In this document: positions 36,146 to 47,029 of the stretch, in pieces
Layout of the letters: the number at the start of each line of letters is the position of its first letter
How positions within the stretch are numbered: position 1 is the first letter of the stretch
From: Zygnema cylindricum
Taxonomy: Eukaryota; Streptophyta; Zygnematophyceae; Zygnematales; Zygnemataceae
Direction of reading: 5' to 3'
Assembly (NCBI GenBank): GCA_037447655.1
Contig: JBBHKE010000216.1
Coordinates: 149,001-213,000, forward strand
Length of the DNA: 64,000 nucleotides
Translations under genes and position numbers: made by a program
Notes under the pieces: generated by a model
Database searches by the model: none
What the model saw: the letters and a program-made list of their open reading frames with translations, nothing else
What the model was told of the DNA's origin: nothing

Positions 36146-38008
36146 TTGAGACCAAGGGCTCCCAAGGGTTTAGGTCATTTATGTAAGAAACCAGGGCACT
36201 ATATGGCGGAGTGCGCTATGCTAACCGAGCTTCGGTCAAAGGAGGGACAGACCATTGGAACCCCGAGAGGAAAGAAAAATGCCCTTGTGACACACATACA
36301 TGAGGTAGAATCCAAAGACGAGGACGATGAGCTCCTATTGGATGAGGAGTTGGAAGCGACAAACGAGGTAGAAATTCCACGAAAGCAGAAATATGCTTTC
36401 AGTGGATTGAAAGGTGAAGCAGGCTGGATTCTAGATTCAGGTACCTCCATGCACATGTGTAACGATAAACACCTACTCACTAAGATAAGAAAGATTTCCA
36501 CCGTAGAGATAGAGTACAGGGATGAGAGGATAGTCACTACTACTCTTGTAGGATCGGTAGATCTGAAATTGTTAGTACAAGGAAAGACTTCCATAGTTAC
36601 ATTTTCCGATGTATTGTTTTTTCCGGAGCTGAACAAAAACCTCATCTCTACGTCTATATTAGATGATAAGGGTTTTGATACTAACACTAGGAAAGGAGAC
36701 TTTACTGCTAGTTTTGAGGAGGAAATATATTTCATTGCTGAAAAAGGTAGCCAAGGGATGTTTAGGATGATTTTAAGCAACGAAAATAATAAATTTTATT
36801 ATGCTGGTGTTCATTATATAATGATGTAGCATAAGAGGCTTAAGCATGTGAATCTAGATAAGCTAAGTGAGATGAGTGGTAGAAGGAATCCAGTTTAGTG
36901 AGAGTGAGAATCTAAGTGATTGTAGTGGATGTGCTCAAGGTAAAGCACACAAATTGCTCTTTCCCAAAACAACCACCTATAGGGGAGAAAAAAATCTAGA
37001 TTTAGTACACACAGAATATTTGGGGACCGGCCAAAGTGCCCTCACCGGGGGGGGGGGAAGAGATTTATGATGACTATCACTGATGATTGTTCTCAGTATT
37101 CCAAGGTGTATTTTTTGAAAAACAAGTCAGAAGCTCAGGATTGTTTTGGACAATATAAAGCATGGAACGAAAAATTCCATGAAACTCCAATCAAGAGAGT
37201 AAGGAGTGATAATGGTTGAGAGTATACTTCTAACCGGTTTGAGGATTTTCAAAGGGAAGATGGAGTTCAACACCAAAAGTGAGTTCCAGAAAACCCGGAA
37301 CAGAATGAGGTAGCTGAACAATTAAATAAGACACTAAGTGATAGTGCTAGAAGTATGTTGCCGGATAAGAAGATAGGAAAAAGGTTTTGGGCAGAAGCAA
37401 TGAACTGTGCTAATTACCTCTAAAATAGAGTTCTTACCTCAGCTATAAAAGGTCAAACACCTTATGAGAGATGGACGGACCGAAAACCAGACATATCTCA
37501 CTTAAAGGTTTTCGACAGTCAAGTATTCAGTCTAGATACAGATCGATCTAATTCGAAGCTAGATCCTAAAGGAAAACCACGATAATTATTAGGATATTAT
37601 GAGGATGTTAAAGGATATAGTGTTTACGATCTAAAAAGGGAAGATATAATCTTTGAAATGCATCTAGTAGTTATGGATGAAGGAAAGTCTGTGGATCCCT
37701 TCAAGTATACATAGTTAGTAAAAATCAGATTTGAGTCAGAAAATTCCGATGTCTTTGAGTTTCCTAACTATCCAAGTTTTAGAGAAGATGACATTCTTGC
37801 AGGTACAAATCAGACCGAAAAGGACTCGGCTGCGGAAACTCCAGTGACAACTCTACCCGAAGCAGAAGACATGGTGGAAATTGATTTGGAATCAATGGAT
37901 AGGGGAGAAGCCGAGATTGTTCGAAAGAACCCAGGAGAACCATTTATTCCAGCCACAGATTTTGAGGGGGGGAGGAGAAGTAGCAAAAAATTGCAAGAAA
38001 AATAGGTT
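36146..38008 (+). pseudogene. Element A zinc knuckle, protease and integrase, broken
   Basis: The zinc knuckle reads HLCKKPGHYMAEC and lacks its first Cys. The protease starts GWILDSGTSMHMC (36422). The pre-integrase and integrase region from about 36830 has several stops (one at 36827, where D has TGG) and a G insertion at about 37046-37056. The linker ends where the solo LTR is inserted. Confidence 0.8.
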
Positions 38009-38013
38009 AATAA

Positions 38014-39102
38014 TGTTGTCCATAGCCTATTTCAGCCATGGATTACTCACGGAAAACACCCACAGACTACCCCAAACCAGCTGTGTTTCAGACAACACAT
38101 ATTACTCCACAATATTAAAAATCACCTCAAACTGCACCAGTATGCAGTATGTACTTGACACTATAACTTCTTAAAGTTACAGCCTGATACACAAATGAAT
38201 CCTAGAGATATGAGCTCCAGAGTTTCTTAAAAACAGCTGACCGCTTATCAAACTAACCAAGTAAATCTCTCACATAATTCTACAGAAACAACAAAACAGA
38301 ATGAAACTACACAACAAAATAGTTTCTATATCATTAAACATCCACACAAAGTTTCATATCAAGATATCATTCAAAGTGATCACACTGACAGGTCAAAGAT
38401 GCAGAAAAACAGTCTGCCGTTACTTTGATAAACTCAGCTGATGATAATCAAAAGTATTGTAAGTCCTACAAGTTATACTTACTCTACTGATTCCTACGCT
38501 AATCCTAGAGATACATGTGTCACTACTTAAAGAGTGAAATACTATTTTATAATGCGCTAAACTACAAACAGATGTTTCTCAAGTATTTACAAATATTTGT
38601 CCATACAAAAAGGTGTTACCGATGCTTAGTCATTTTGTGGTCCCCGAGTGAATCACGTCCTTAAAATAGTGTGAATTTCCGAGTATATCGGCGGCCGCCG
38701 TCCGCACTTCAAATGAACCATAAACCATTTTTGTCGAAGTGGAATCGTGCCACTTACATCGTGTCCGTACCAAGACTTCGTCCTTTACTATAAATGCCGG
38801 TAACTGATTTATTGTCCACTTGCCAAATATGACGTGCCGTACTTTTCCATAAATTCCGTTTGTTTTATTATGTTACAAATCACACACTTTGTAATGTTTC
38901 ACGTCAGATCGCTTTGCGATCTGCCGTCCATTTCAAACGCTTGTTAGCGCCACTCAATTTGACCTTCACGTCACTTTAATATTATCCGTAAAATAACTCC
39001 CCCAATCCGCAAATCCATTTGAACCTCCACGTTAAATCAAGTTAGTACTTAATCATTAAAACACGCGACAAGTACGCACGAAACTATCTTTTCAAAACAA
39101 CA
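38014..39102. mobile_element. Solo LTR of another family inside element A
   Basis: The insertion begins TGTTG and ends CAACA, is 1089 bp long and is flanked by AATAA on both sides (38009-38013, 39103-39107). Element A pol resumes directly after it when compared with D. A TG...CA element of LTR size with a 5-bp duplication and no coding interior is a solo LTR. It does not resemble the LTRs of A, B, D or E. Confidence 0.85.
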
Positions 39103-40736
39103 AATAACAAGGTAACAAAACTATCTCATCAAGATGAACCTCAAACTTATAGAGAGGCGATGACTTGTCCAGAAAGGTACCGGTGGAAGACAACCATCAA
39201 TGAGGAAATGGCCTCAATTATGGCAGCCGATACTTGGGAGCTGGTGGACTGTCCACCTAACCAAAAACCAATCGGTTGTAAGTGGGTTTTCAAATTAAAA
39301 CTGAACCCGGATAACACCATTGAGCGTTACAAAGCTTGACTAGTGGCAAAAGGATTTACACAGAAAGAAGGAATCGACTACGAGTAAACCTTTGCCTCGG
39401 TCGTCAGATTTCCCTCCGTTAACATACTTCTCAATCTAGCAGCAACGGAAGACATGGAGGTGCTCTAGATGGACACCAAGACAACCTTTTTGCATGGAGA
39501 ATTAAAAAAGGAGATCTTCATGCGACAACCCGAAGGATTTGTGGAGGAAGGAGAGGAGAGTAAGGTATGTCGGCTAATTAAATCTCTTTACGGTTTGAAA
39601 AAGGCGCCTCGACAGTGGAATAAGAAACTTGATGAGTTTTTTTATCGCTCTGGAATATATGCGGATCAGCTCAGATCACTCAATCTATGTTTTTGAAGAT
39701 GAGGAAGGTGTTATATTTATTGCAATTTATGTTGATGATTTGCTTGTTTTAAGTAAATCAATGAAAAATAATAATAAACTGAAAACCAATCTTAAGGGGA
39801 GATTTGAAATGAAGGATATAGGGGAAGCAAAATATATTTTGGGAATTCAAGTAGAAAGAGATCGGGAAAGAAAGATTATAAGATTGACTCAAAATGAAGC
39901 AATAGGGAACATGTTGGAAAAATTTCAGATGGATAAAGCTAATAGTTGTACAACTCTAATGGAGTTAAAGAATAGAAGTGAGGGGAGTGAGGAAGAAGGA
40001 GTCATGGTCTTAGACGAGGAATTAAGTCTTGAAGAACAGAAGTTCATGCAGACTATTCCTTACAGGCAAGTAGTGGGAAGCCTAATCTATTTTATGAATT
40101 GTACTCGGCAGGATTTAGCTGCAGCTGTAGGAGTGCTGAGTAGAAGTCTAAATGCTCCCACTAAGAAGGATTGGGGGGCAGCTAAGAGAGTCATTAGATA
40201 TTTGACAGGAGCTAGAGATTTATAGTTAAATTTGGGTGGGGAGGATACTGATATCACTACTTCGACTGATGCTAGTTATGGTGATGCTCTGATGAGGAGA
40301 TGTACTTCTGGATATGTATTATATGTGGGTGATGGGGCTTGCTGTTTGAGTAGCAAACAACAAAATGATATTGCTCAGTCCACTATGGAGGCTGAGTATA
40401 TGGCCTCTTGCTGTGCTGTAAAAGAATTGATGTGGGTCAAGTCTTTGCTTGGTGTAACAGGTCACCTTAAGAGTCGTGTGCATAATTTTTTTTGTGATAA
40501 TTAGGTTGCAATCGTTATTTTTGCCAATCCTAAACATCATTTTAAAGCTAAACACATGGACATTAGACTCAGCTTTGTTAGAGAGAAGGTAGAAAACAAA
40601 ATAATCAGTTTACGATACCGACCAAATAGCGAGATGGTAGCAGATATGATGACCAAACCTGTGCCTTCCCCTAAGCTAATTTTCTGTAAGGAGAAGTGTG
40701 GTCTGAAATTGAAGATTGACTAGAAAATAACATGGG
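39103..40736 (+). pseudogene. Element A reverse transcriptase and RNase H, broken
   Basis: RT motifs in order are [53 protein letters not shown] and an intact IYVDDLLVLS box (about 39725). RNase H starts at about 40230 (STDASYGDA, STMEAEYMASC). Breaks are an in-frame TGA at 39338, a TAA at 39385, a frameshift at about 39650 and stops near 40223 and 40501. The polypurine tract is changed to AACATGGG just before the LTR. Confidence 0.85.
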
Positions 40737-41800
40737 TGTAGAAATCAATGGTTCTTTTATTATTTTCTAGGTCTAAATTGGAAAACAAAAATAAGCCGAG
40801 GCACTCTGCCTCTAACTTCTCTCTCCAACTCCCACATTTGTTGCAGTCACTGAGAAGTTGGAGAGGAAGCTAGAGCCATGGCTACCTAGGCTATCTAGAG
40901 GTTTACGGGAAATAGATTAGTTGATTTACGGATAGGTAACTTTATTTGCTAAAAGGAGTATGTCGGAACCAAGATTTGATCCCGGTACCTGCCGGCAATC
41001 AGAACGCTGATAACGAGTAGACTTATCCGTTAAGTTTAGACATTAAGATACATACTAAAGGGTTTGACATTTATTAAAATGTTGCCCGGTAGGAAAATTC
41101 ATTTAACGACGAATGTTTACGGATACATAGATCTAGTTATGTAAACCTACGGATTTCGGTATGGATAAGAAACAAGTACTGCGCATTTTGTTTTTTTACT
41201 AAACAAATACAGCACAAGCATTTATGACGGCTAAGATTGAAATTTCCATTCAATCGGACGACCGAAAAGAAAGTCGAGATCGCGGAAGAGATTCTCGACG
41301 GTTTGTGGTTATTCCCATATCGGATGACACGTGGCACGATTACGTTGGATCGCGGCATCTCTGGGGATTACGGGACCGAATCCGAATATGACATGTGTTG
41401 ACATTTAGGCCATGTCGTACAATATCCCTACATGTAGTACACCGGCAGCTGTACTTTTGTGTACGGCAGTGTAATATGATTGATGTCATATACCAGTAGA
41501 TAGAGTTTTAGAGAGAGATAAGACTTAGAAAAAATTGGTAGATAGGACCCTCTCTCCCAGAGAGCTATGTACAAAAGGTCAACTTTGACCCTCCATAACT
41601 CACTGCTCAACGAAGCAAATTCAGAGGTTATTTTTGCTATCGACTCAGGGGAGTCTTGCCTTCATAAGGGTGAAGGTGGTCGGATTTTTTGTTTCCTAGG
41701 GTGGAAATTATTTGTGCTGAAAGACAAAGGGGTTAGGGTTATCCTAGAGGCTTCGTGTGAGCTTCTTACTCTAAGGTCCTATGGAGGTCTTAGAGTTGCA
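40737..41800 (+). repeat. Element A 3' LTR
   Basis: It starts TGTAGAAATC and ends GAGTTGCA, 1064 bp, matching the 5' LTR along its length. The tRNA-Arg-like segment is at 40965-41035 and the GTAC module at about 41415-41466. Confidence 0.9.
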
Positions 41801-42679
41801 CTTCCCCCCATGTGAAGCATACCTAGCTGGTCCCTAAACATAAGTGTGAATTAGACCCGATACTTTCTCTCTCTTAAATGTGGTTGCTTTTGGAAATGGA
41901 AGTCTATTAATCTTCCCTTGGGCACATCAACTAAAATCATCAAAGGACTCATCATCCTCAAAAGTAATACCCTCCACTATTCCCTTTTTCTTTATTTTCT
42001 TTAATATATCTAGATGCACATGCCCCAACCTTTTGTGCCAAAGCATCATCTCACATGCACACGAGTAGAGAATACTCTTTTCATTGCAAAAAACAATTAT
42101 AAACAACCCTTGACTGCCCTTCTTTTCTATGAAATAAACCTTATTATCAAAGCTTGCTATGAAGATTCCTTTCCTAGTTTCTGTTTCAAACTCATTTTCT
42201 TTTAGGAAAGCTGTTGAGACAAGGTTTTTGCTAAGCTGTTGAATGTAAAGAACATCTGAGAGTGTTAGAATTGAGGCCTTTCCATCAACTAAAACCTTCA
42301 AGTCAACAGTTCCAACAAAACTTGTGGTTTCTACTCTACCATCTCTGTACTCTATTTCAACTGTTGCGATCTTTCTCAGTTTAGTGAACCTTCAACAATG
42401 GTGTCACTAGAGTTGCAACTCTTCCCTTTTCTCCTTTCATGACAATCTCCTCTCCTTCCTCATCTTAATCCCAGTGATGGTGGCAGATGGTCTGGCTATT
42501 GTTGTGACGGAAGTACCAGAAAAACGTGTCCCTCCAAACCCAAGTGGATTTGGACATCGAATTTTCGTGACATAATGCCCCATATATGCTTCTCAAATAG
42601 TTCTCCCTCCATCATCATTTCCCAATACAAAAAGTCTAATCTATCAAATATGGGCACTCTAGAGGGTGGGCCCATAACC
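41801..42679 (-). pseudogene. Element B gag remnant, protease tail and pre-integrase
   Basis: Minus-strand reading from 42679 gives the PBS and LQVMGPPSRVPIFD, then only a short gag piece. From 42301 an open frame runs through LTLSDVLYIQQLSKNL to MMLWHKRLGHVHLDIL, the end of the protease and the pre-integrase region. It continues in frame with GKINRLPFPKA (about 41900) up to element A. The gag core and the protease DSG box are missing. Confidence 0.8.
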
Positions 42680-42926
42680 TGAAATTATGTGTTCTCCATT
42701 GGCCCACAAAATGAGCAGCCTATTTAAAGCCTCTAGGATAATATTTACCCCTTCCACTTTCCCACTGAATAAGTGCCGCCTAGGCAAAAAAATATTCTCA
42801 CCACCCTCACCCTTGGAAGGACAAGACTCCTTTGAGTCAAACGCAAAAACATTCATTGAATTTGCTCCCCTGAGCAGTAAGTTATGGCTAGTCAAAGATG
42901 ACCTTTATAGTTACAAGCTCTCTTAG
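42680..42926 (-). repeat. Element B 5' LTR, inner part only
   Basis: It matches 30748-30997 of the other LTR (shared AAGATGACCTTTATAGTTA) and stops abruptly at CTCTTAG, where the chromovirus LTR begins. Confidence 0.88.
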
Positions 42927-43377
42927 TGTAAAATGGACAGAATAGTTCACAACACACCAGAATGCACAAAGGAAAACTCTAAGGATCTCCCCTTAGCATC
43001 AACAGAGGCACACGGTAATCACAAAGAAAAGTTGAGCCTTATTAATCAGGAGCACATTACAAAGTTGAATGCTCGCTGCGAAGGTCTACTCAAAGAGTCT
43101 TTTCTTGACTAAGTCTACTTTACTATTTATACTATCCATCCGCTATTAAACCTAGTATTATACATATGTACACGTGGACCTTCACGGTCAACCAAGATCT
43201 ATCCAAAGTATTCTTCTCGAACTATGCAGTTCAATCTACATTCTGCGGCGTTGCTATGGTGCTACGCTGCGTTGCTCTGCTACGCTACTCTGGCGTTGCA
43301 GCTGCGTTGCTTTGGAATCGCAACCACAGTAGCCTTGCCACTAACAATATTGTACAAATTTTTGTAACCTTGTTACA
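42927..43377 (-). repeat. Chromovirus G 3' LTR
   Basis: In element orientation it begins TGTAACAAGG at 43377, right after GTGGGAGGCAC, and ends CCATTTTACA at 42927. The boundary at 42926/42927 is fixed by comparison with the intact LTR of element B. Confidence 0.8.
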
Positions 43378-43417
43378 GTGCCTCCCACTAAGGATTCAGC
43401 GTCCCATTGAACCTTAC

Positions 43418-44713
43418 TTACTCAGGGAAAGTGAAGTTGATGAGTATGCCGTATGTCTCCTCACGGTACTCATTGAATTCCTGTCGTAGAGTGTCAAGTT
43501 GATTTTGGAGCTGCTCACATCGAGTCTCCAACAGCGCAATATGATGGTCCGCCGCTGCCAAGCGTCTCCGAGTGATCCGCTCTTGAACTTGGTGTTCCCC
43601 TTCCTCCGTTGCCGCCGCTGGTGCTTTGGGTTGCGGCAGAATGGCTGTCGGTGCAAGTTCTCCAGGTACCGCGACTTGGGGAGTTTCGGGTTTTTCAATC
43701 TGTTGTGCTTTTTCCGCCACCTCGTCTGCCTATTCCCACCGAGGTACCTTCTTAAGTTTGAAGGATACGTGTTTCCCGGCAGCTCGAGCCCGCCGCAGAG
43801 CGTTCTTCTGGGCCAGCTTGAGTGCCCGTACCTCCGGTGTGACCCCCGCCCGAGAGATGATGACATAAAGACAGACATCCCACGAATGATAATGGCGGAG
43901 CAACCCGAGAACATCCACCCGGTATCGATAGTGATCTTCAACTACTTCCACGAACGATAGGGCATGAGGGTTTAACTGCACATAACCCTTATGGTTATTC
44001 CCTAGGTCTTTCGTCCTCATGAAATTCCTAGCCGAGTGTGACGGCACGTCGCCAGGGATATTAATAGGGTCCTCAGGTTTTCCCGTGCGCCACGCTGCGG
44101 GCAACTCTGAAGGATCCCAATAAAAGCGCTAGGCAAAGCTGAAGGTAAGGTCCGGATGCCGTGAGTCGATAGGGAGTGGAAAAAAGTAATCAAGATTTTC
44201 TTCTTCTCCCTTTTCACCCTCCCCGTCCATGTCCCTTTTTTCCCCTCGAAGGAGAAGTACATCATCTCCGTTGGGGTACTGCGCTTCAACCATCTTTCTG
44301 AGCGTTTCGAGGACAATTCGTCTGCGGTGCTCTCCTTATTGGGGTCCCTAATCACCTCAAATCAAACCCAAATCAAAGGCAAGCTCCTCAACTGGCGTGG
44401 GTGTCGGTTCTCGTTCTAGCTTTTCAATGTTCGAGATTTCATGATCCTCTTCATCCTCTCGATCCTCCTCTTAGAGTGGGTTGTACTCGAGGTCTTGTGA
44501 ATTTTCTAACCCCTCCCCTCCACTGAAATCTGCCGGCCATGCTTTGCTACTGGTTGTCTCTTCCGATCCCGGTTCTGCTTGAACCTCCCTCCTCCGGTCT
44601 GACTCTACCATAGCCTCTGCCGCCACTAGCAATCTATCACGACCGCGCACATCTCCTTGCCCTACCCGTACAAGTCTCCTCATTTTTGTTGGTGGAGAGG
44701 ATGACGACGCCAT
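43418..44713 (-). pseudogene. Accessory ORF of chromovirus G, downstream of the chromodomain
   Basis: One frame spans 1296 nt from ATG 44713 to a stop at 43418, interrupted only by in-frame stops (at 44471, three close together around 44345-44365, one near 44130, and 43730) and no frameshift. The start MASSSSPPTKMRRLVRVG is followed by an acidic region. A conserved-looking central block comes next (DLGNNHKGYVQLNPHALSF, EDHYRYRVDVLGLLRHY), then a basic stretch (KNALRRARAAGKHVSFKLKK). The C-terminus is a coiled coil (DHHIALLETRCEQLQNQLDT). It sits on the pol strand between chromodomain and LTR, where some plant gypsy lineages carry an extra ORF. I do not recognise the domain. A captured host gene or a capsid-like factor are alternatives. 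Confidence 0.6.
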
Positions 44714-45159
44714 GGGTACTGTTGTGCAGAATAATTCCGGTAGTTTGAGAAGGGAAGGTAAGCTGCTCTGTAGAGGGAAACACTCTCCAAACTACTTCGA
44801 CTAGGTGGTTCGTGAAGGTTGAAACAAGTCTTAACCGCAAGGGTTGAGGGTTTTATCGCTGGACTTTTCCAACTGTCATAACGTGCAAGGGTATCGCAAC
44901 GTCAACATTTAATAAACTGCGGTGCTGCGACGAAAGCGAGGGTTTGTCGTCACCAATGTGGTGAAACGCAACAGCGCCGTCGCAATTTCTAGTCAGCGCA
45001 GCGATGGTGCTGCGATCCACTTAGGGCACCGCGACTATGCAGCGCTTCGCTGGCTGCGCAACCATAGCGCTACACTCCGTTAACATCGCCGCCGCGTTTC
45101 TTCGCCGCGTCCCCAATTTGATCGCGATGGTTGCGATACTGTGATTCATTCTTTTATTG

Positions 45160-46046
45160 CGTCCTCTGCAATTGTCCCTCCGGTTAAGCCAAGTGTCTCC
45201 ACTCTGCGTAAACTGGCGCAGCAATTCAAGTGTATGCACATCTTTCTCGTTCACCCAACAGTCGTCTTCAACTCCGTATCCCTTCCCACGCACCAAATAT
45301 TGGGTGGAGTTAGAATTTCGAGAGCGAAGCGACTAAAGGATCTCCTCCACCTCGTACTCGTCCGATATACCCTGAATGGGCGGTAAAGGGGTATTCGGCT
45401 GTCGATTAGGAAAAATCGAATCGCGGTCGCAGAACGATTTGATGAGGGAAATATGGAAAACATCGTGGTTATGCCAGTCTTTCGGTATATCCACTTAAAG
45501 GCCACTTCTCCTACCTTTGATAGAACAGTGAACTTGTGCATAAATCTCGTTGCTAATTTCTTGGAGAGGGCACCTGGTAATGACAAGTTTGCCATAGTAA
45601 GGCGAACCTTATCACCCACGCTGCATATTATGTCCTTCCGGTGAGCGTCGCCCTGCGACTTTTGACGGTCCTTTGCAAGCTGGAGCGCCTTCGCCGCCTT
45701 TTCCAGATTCCTTTGCAGCGTTTTGGTAACATCTCGTCCATTGAGGGAAAATGGCGTAGCATTCGTGGACGAGTGCACCGCACTGTTGTACGCCACCTTA
45801 ATTGCCGTCAAAAGGTTCACCCAATCTGTTTGGTGCAATGATACATAAGCCCGCAAAGCCTCCTCCAAAGTCAGATTCACCCTTTCGGTTTGACCGTCCT
45901 TCTGAGGGTGATAAGATGTGGATATGGCCAACTGCGTTCCACACAGCTCGAACACACTTCTCCAAAAGTGGCTCACAAACTTTCAATCACGGTCGTTGAC
46001 GATATTCTTTGGGAGTCCGTGATGGCGGAATATCTCCCGAAAGAAT
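45160..46046 (-). pseudogene. Chromovirus G integrase C-terminal half and chromodomain
   Basis: From 46046 leftward: FFREIFRHHGLPKNIVNDRD, a TGA in place of the next codon, then SHFWRSVFELCGTQLAIS and YHPQKDGQTERVNLTLEE with the catalytic Glu context of Ty3/gypsy integrases. A G-P-F/F-Y-like region follows. After a frameshift near 45290 the chromodomain reads GKGYGVEDDCWVNEKDVHT. The chromodomain defines the chromovirus clade. Confidence 0.88.
46042..46046. other. Left target-site duplication of element D
   Basis: AGAAT here and at 52382-52386 flank element D. The surrounding sequence is chromovirus integrase on both sides. Confidence 0.9.
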
Positions 46047-46253
46047 TGTTGAAATTAGTAGTTTTATTTGGTATTTTCTAGTACTGAATTTAGTACAAAT
46101 AAGAAAAAGACGGACAACCTGCCTTTGCCTCCTCTCTCTTCCCACCATACTTGTCCTAGTCAATGAGGGATAGAGAGGGTGGCTGAGCCATGGCTGTCCT
46201 AGCTTAAGCAGGCAGGGCTAAAGAGTGACTTATGTCACTCTCAACAAAAGGTT

Positions 46254-46330
46254 GAGTCAGGCAGGACTCGAACCTCTGACCTGCAGAGCACGGCTTAGCC
46301 GTTAGCTCTAACCAGTCTGTCGTAGGAGTC
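46254..46330 (-). promoter_or_regulatory. Antisense tRNA-Arg-like segment in U3 of element D
   Basis: The minus strand reads GGTTAGAGCTAACGGCTAAG, and further on the box-B-like GGTTCGAGTCC (46264-46274). This order and spacing resemble a plant tRNA-Arg D-arm (CCTAATGGATAAGGC) and T-arm. The acceptor stem is not preserved, so it is not a functional tRNA gene. Equivalent segments lie antisense in the other copies. Confidence 0.5.
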
Positions 46331-46670
46331 CGTTGAGATACCTTAGGTTTGATTATTATTTATACAATGTTACGTGTATGAATTCAATCAACGGAATAAT
46401 GAACGGACGAACATGGAACCAAGTATTATATAGTGCGAACATTATCTCGCACGAAAACAAATGAATCAGACATTTGTTTTGACGGCGGACATTTAATATT
46501 GAATCTGATCCGACGGCGTACATCAATGCCGCGATCGCAGAATGGTCACTTTTGGCGTTTATGGACGTGGCGTGACGTGGCGCCACGCGGAGGGATGACA
46601 TTTGGTCGCAGGAATTCCGGCGAACATAAAGACAAGTGAAAAGTGTACACACGTCCACATAATGGCGTTG

Positions 46671-46835
46671 CCGTACATGGGCCGTACAGAAAGTACATCA
46701 GCCATAGTACTTTATTGTACCCTACAGTGATCTGATTGGTTTGTACTTCAATAGATAGGGGTTGTGAGAGGGATTTAGGACTTAGAGAATATTGGTAGAT
46801 AGGAACCTCTCTCCCTTTGAGAGTTTGTATAAACT
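46671..46835 (+). promoter_or_regulatory. Element D LTR promoter: GTAC module, CCAAT box, TATA box
   Basis: CCGTACA, CCGTACAGAAAGTACA and AGTACTTTATTGTACC (46671-46720) are followed by ATTGG on the plus strand (inverted CCAAT), TTAGGACTTAGAGAATATTGG and TATAAAC near 46829. The same order occurs in the LTRs of A, B and E. Confidence 0.55.
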
Positions 46836-47029
46836 GGGCATTTTTGCCGACTCATAACTTATTGGCTAGTTGGCCGTTTTCAGTGATTCTTTTTGCTACG
46901 GACTCAGGGGAGGTTAGGCTGCACAAGGGTGCAGTCAAATAGTCAGTGTGACTTTTTGGGCAGCAGTGGTTGTGGCTTGAATTGGGTTAGTTAAATACTA
47001 TCTAGAGGCTTTCTGTATTTTGTAGTCCA

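Larger units (their letters stand above)
34231..41800 (+). mobile_element. Ty1/copia retrotransposon A, inserted in element B
   Basis: LTRs at 34231-35296 and 40737-41800 flank an interior with gag, protease, integrase, RT and RNase H on the plus strand. CTTCT (34226-34230) and CTTCC (41801-41805) are the target duplication with one change. Element B integrase sequence continues on both sides. A solo LTR (38014-39102) interrupts pol. Confidence 0.92.
30748..42926 (-). mobile_element. Ty1/copia retrotransposon B, oldest element, interrupted by A and by chromovirus G
   Basis: The left LTR is 30748-31656. Pol runs leftward on the minus strand in 31670-34225 and resumes at 41801-42300 beyond element A. 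The right LTR begins at 42680 and is cut at 42926 by chromovirus G; its other part is not in the window. The PBS lies at about 42665-42679. RNase H, RT, linker and integrase are recognisable; most of gag is deleted. Confidence 0.85.

Noticed and set aside
46254-46330. A functional tRNA gene
   Set aside because: Only D- and T-arm-like parts are preserved; the acceptor and other stems do not pair, and the segment is a part of the LTR in every copy.
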